In this document: one piece after another, positions 62,919 to 64,000 of the stretch
Numbering within the stretch: position 1 is the stretch's first letter
How the letters are laid out: every line of letters starts with the position of its first letter
DNA from: Euclidia mi
Lineage: Eukaryota > Arthropoda > Insecta > Lepidoptera > Erebidae
Direction of reading: 5' to 3'
Assembly: GCA_944739405.2 (NCBI GenBank)
Contig: OX123183.2
Location: 123,016,331 to 123,080,330, forward strand
DNA: 64,000 nt
Made by a program: the position numbers and the translations under genes
The notes under the pieces: model-generated
What the model was told of the DNA's origin: nothing
Database searches by the model: none
The model's input: the letters and a program-made list of their open reading frames with translations, nothing else

Positions 62919-62922
62919 TATA

Positions 62923-63281
62923 CTTTATTTTATAAATATAAAAGGTACATGAGCTGACGGATCGTCTCACAACACAAAGAAGCTAAAGTGCGTTACTGGT
63001 TTGGATGAGAAAAATAATAAGAGGAGGAGAGAGATGAGGGAGAAGGAAAGGGGGCCTCTCACTCTTACAGAGCGAGACTCTACAGTTCACTGTTACATTA
63101 AGTCGATATTCTCTAGTTATTGTATCTCTACGATCAAGCCCATTTATGTTGAAATCAGCAAAGAATTTTTCGAATTTTCATATAGATACCTTTAACTTCT
63201 TTAAAAGTGGAATAAAACATTTCCTCTGCCTCTTCGAGTTAAGCCTCTTCGATGTTACAACACAATCGGTTATGTAGTTTA
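62923..63281. repeat. Degenerate relative of the 1430-1745 repeat
   Basis: gagatgagggagaagga, ggcctctcactc, cccatttatgttgaaatcagcaaag echo the end of the repeat at 1430-1745. The small plus-strand frame at 63001-63195 is not supported. Confidence 0.45.
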
Positions 63282-63466
63282 TCTTATACTAATATATGAA
63301 GCTGAAGAGTGTGTTTGTTTGTTTGGTTGAACGCGCTAATCTCAGTCACTACTGGTCCGATTTGAAAAATTATTTCAGTGTTAGATAGCCCATTTATCGA
63401 GGCTATAAGCTATATAACATTACGCTATTATATTAAATAACGCGGGTGTAACCGCGGGCTCATCAA
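63282..63466 (+). mobile_element. Helitron family A, degenerate 3' end
   Basis: Starts TC-ttatactaatatatgaagctg, then the family 5' block, and ends with hairpin gcgggtgtaaccgcgggc. The expected CTAG has decayed to caag. Confidence 0.7.
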
Positions 63467-63720
63467 GTTTGTTTATAATCGTATTCGCATCCATAACATT
63501 ATGATTAGTTGTTAGAGAATATTCCGTTTACTCATCCCGTCCTCTCGGTTCTTTGCATCGGATTGGTCCCCGGATCAGACCCTTTTCTTGATCCGATTTG
63601 ACCCAATTGACTGAATATTGCTATTTTTATGTACAAAAGAACTCAGAAGTAGATACCTACTTCTGGTTTCTTCATTGCAAATATAATCTTTTTTACTTTA
63701 ATAAACCTGGTTCCAAAAAG
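63467..63720. other. No recognisable feature
   Basis: Short spacer, nothing recognised. Confidence 0.4.
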
Positions 63721-64000
63721 CAGCGATAGCCGAGTGGAGAGACCGACAGACTGCTATGCAAAGGGTGTCGGGTTCGAATCCACCAATGACTTTTCGGAGT
63801 TAAATGCGTATTAAATTGTTAATTATCGCTTGCTAATCGGTGAAGGAAAACATCGTGAGGAAACCTGCATGACTGAGAGTTCTCCATGATGTTCTCGAAA
63901 GACATGTTAAGTCTGCCAACCCGCACTTGGCCAGCGTGGTGGACTATGGCCTTACCCTTCTCATAAGTGAGAAGAGGCCCGTGCCCAGCAGTAGGACAGT
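63721..64000 (+). mobile_element. SINE family B, plus strand, runs off the window
   Basis: tRNA-like head with A box (TAGCCGAGTGG) and B box (GGTTCGAATCC), body with atcgtgaggaaacctgcatg, and the 3' region ttctcataagtgagaag..cagcagtaggacagt. Continues past 64000. Confidence 0.85.

Larger units (their letters stand above)
52590..62922 (+). mobile_element. Ty3/Gypsy LTR retrotransposon 2, with nested LINE
   Basis: Element 52594-62918, flanked by tata (52590-52593 and 62919-62922). The 359-bp LTRs differ at one base. One continuous gag-pol frame, later broken by a frameshift and a stop. A LINE of about 4.8 kb sits in the 3' untranslated region, so the element proper is about 5.5 kb. No envelope frame. 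Confidence 0.95.

Overview
The window looks like transposon-dense, AT-rich, non-coding chromatin of an insect, almost certainly a moth or butterfly. The reasons are the Helitron termini (A|TC...CTAG|T, often preceded by a GC-rich hairpin), tRNA-headed SINEs of lepidopteran type, RTE-like and CR1/Jockey-like LINEs, a LINE ORF1 combining a PHD-like finger with a baculovirus-FP-like domain, and Ty3/Gypsy elements. I found no complete host gene, rRNA, genuine tRNA gene or CRISPR array. All family names come from reading motifs, not from database searches.

Layout. 1-8.9 kb: scattered SINEs, Helitrons, a hAT-type MITE with an 8-bp target duplication, LINE tails and two short coding remnants. 8.87-12.67 kb: two Helitrons head to tail, both filled with a tandem repeat of about 118 bp; the second was hit by a truncated RTE-like LINE with a 14-bp target duplication. 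13.6-22.6 kb: broken LINEs, including an RTE-like copy split by a 4.1-kb CR1/Jockey-like LINE that carries a SINE tail. 23.5-30 kb: SINEs, Helitrons, inverted repeats, a CpG-rich Harbinger-type MITE, and at 23.8-24.7 kb the best candidate for a host promoter with a non-coding first exon. 30.7-32.4 kb: a 5'-truncated LINE.

34.75-40.49 kb: a Ty3/Gypsy retrotransposon with 442-bp LTRs differing at one base, a GTAA duplication, gag, a textbook -1 frameshift site and pol with one disabling indel in integrase; it sits inside an older inverted-repeat element. 40.9-45.1 kb: an old repeat interrupted by a 3.3-kb TIR element that holds a HARBI1-like transposase remnant. 45.97-46.43 kb: an isolated TATA box, initiator, 57-codon frame and polyadenylation signal. 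48.2-50.3 kb: an RTE LINE with 12-bp target duplications inserted into an open frame of unknown nature.

52.59-62.92 kb: a second Ty3/Gypsy retrotransposon with 359-bp LTRs (one mismatch, TATA duplication). Its gag frame begins inside the 5' LTR and runs through the primer-binding site. A nearly full-length LINE (ORF1 plus an intact ORF2) lies in its 3' untranslated region. The window ends in Helitron and SINE copies, the last continuing past the edge.

Interactions visible in the sequence: the commonest SINE ends with the same sequence as the last codons and tail of the RTE-like LINEs, so it probably uses their machinery. Short Helitrons and MITEs have matching termini but no coding capacity and depend on autonomous relatives elsewhere. 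Several insertions are nested and can be put in relative order.
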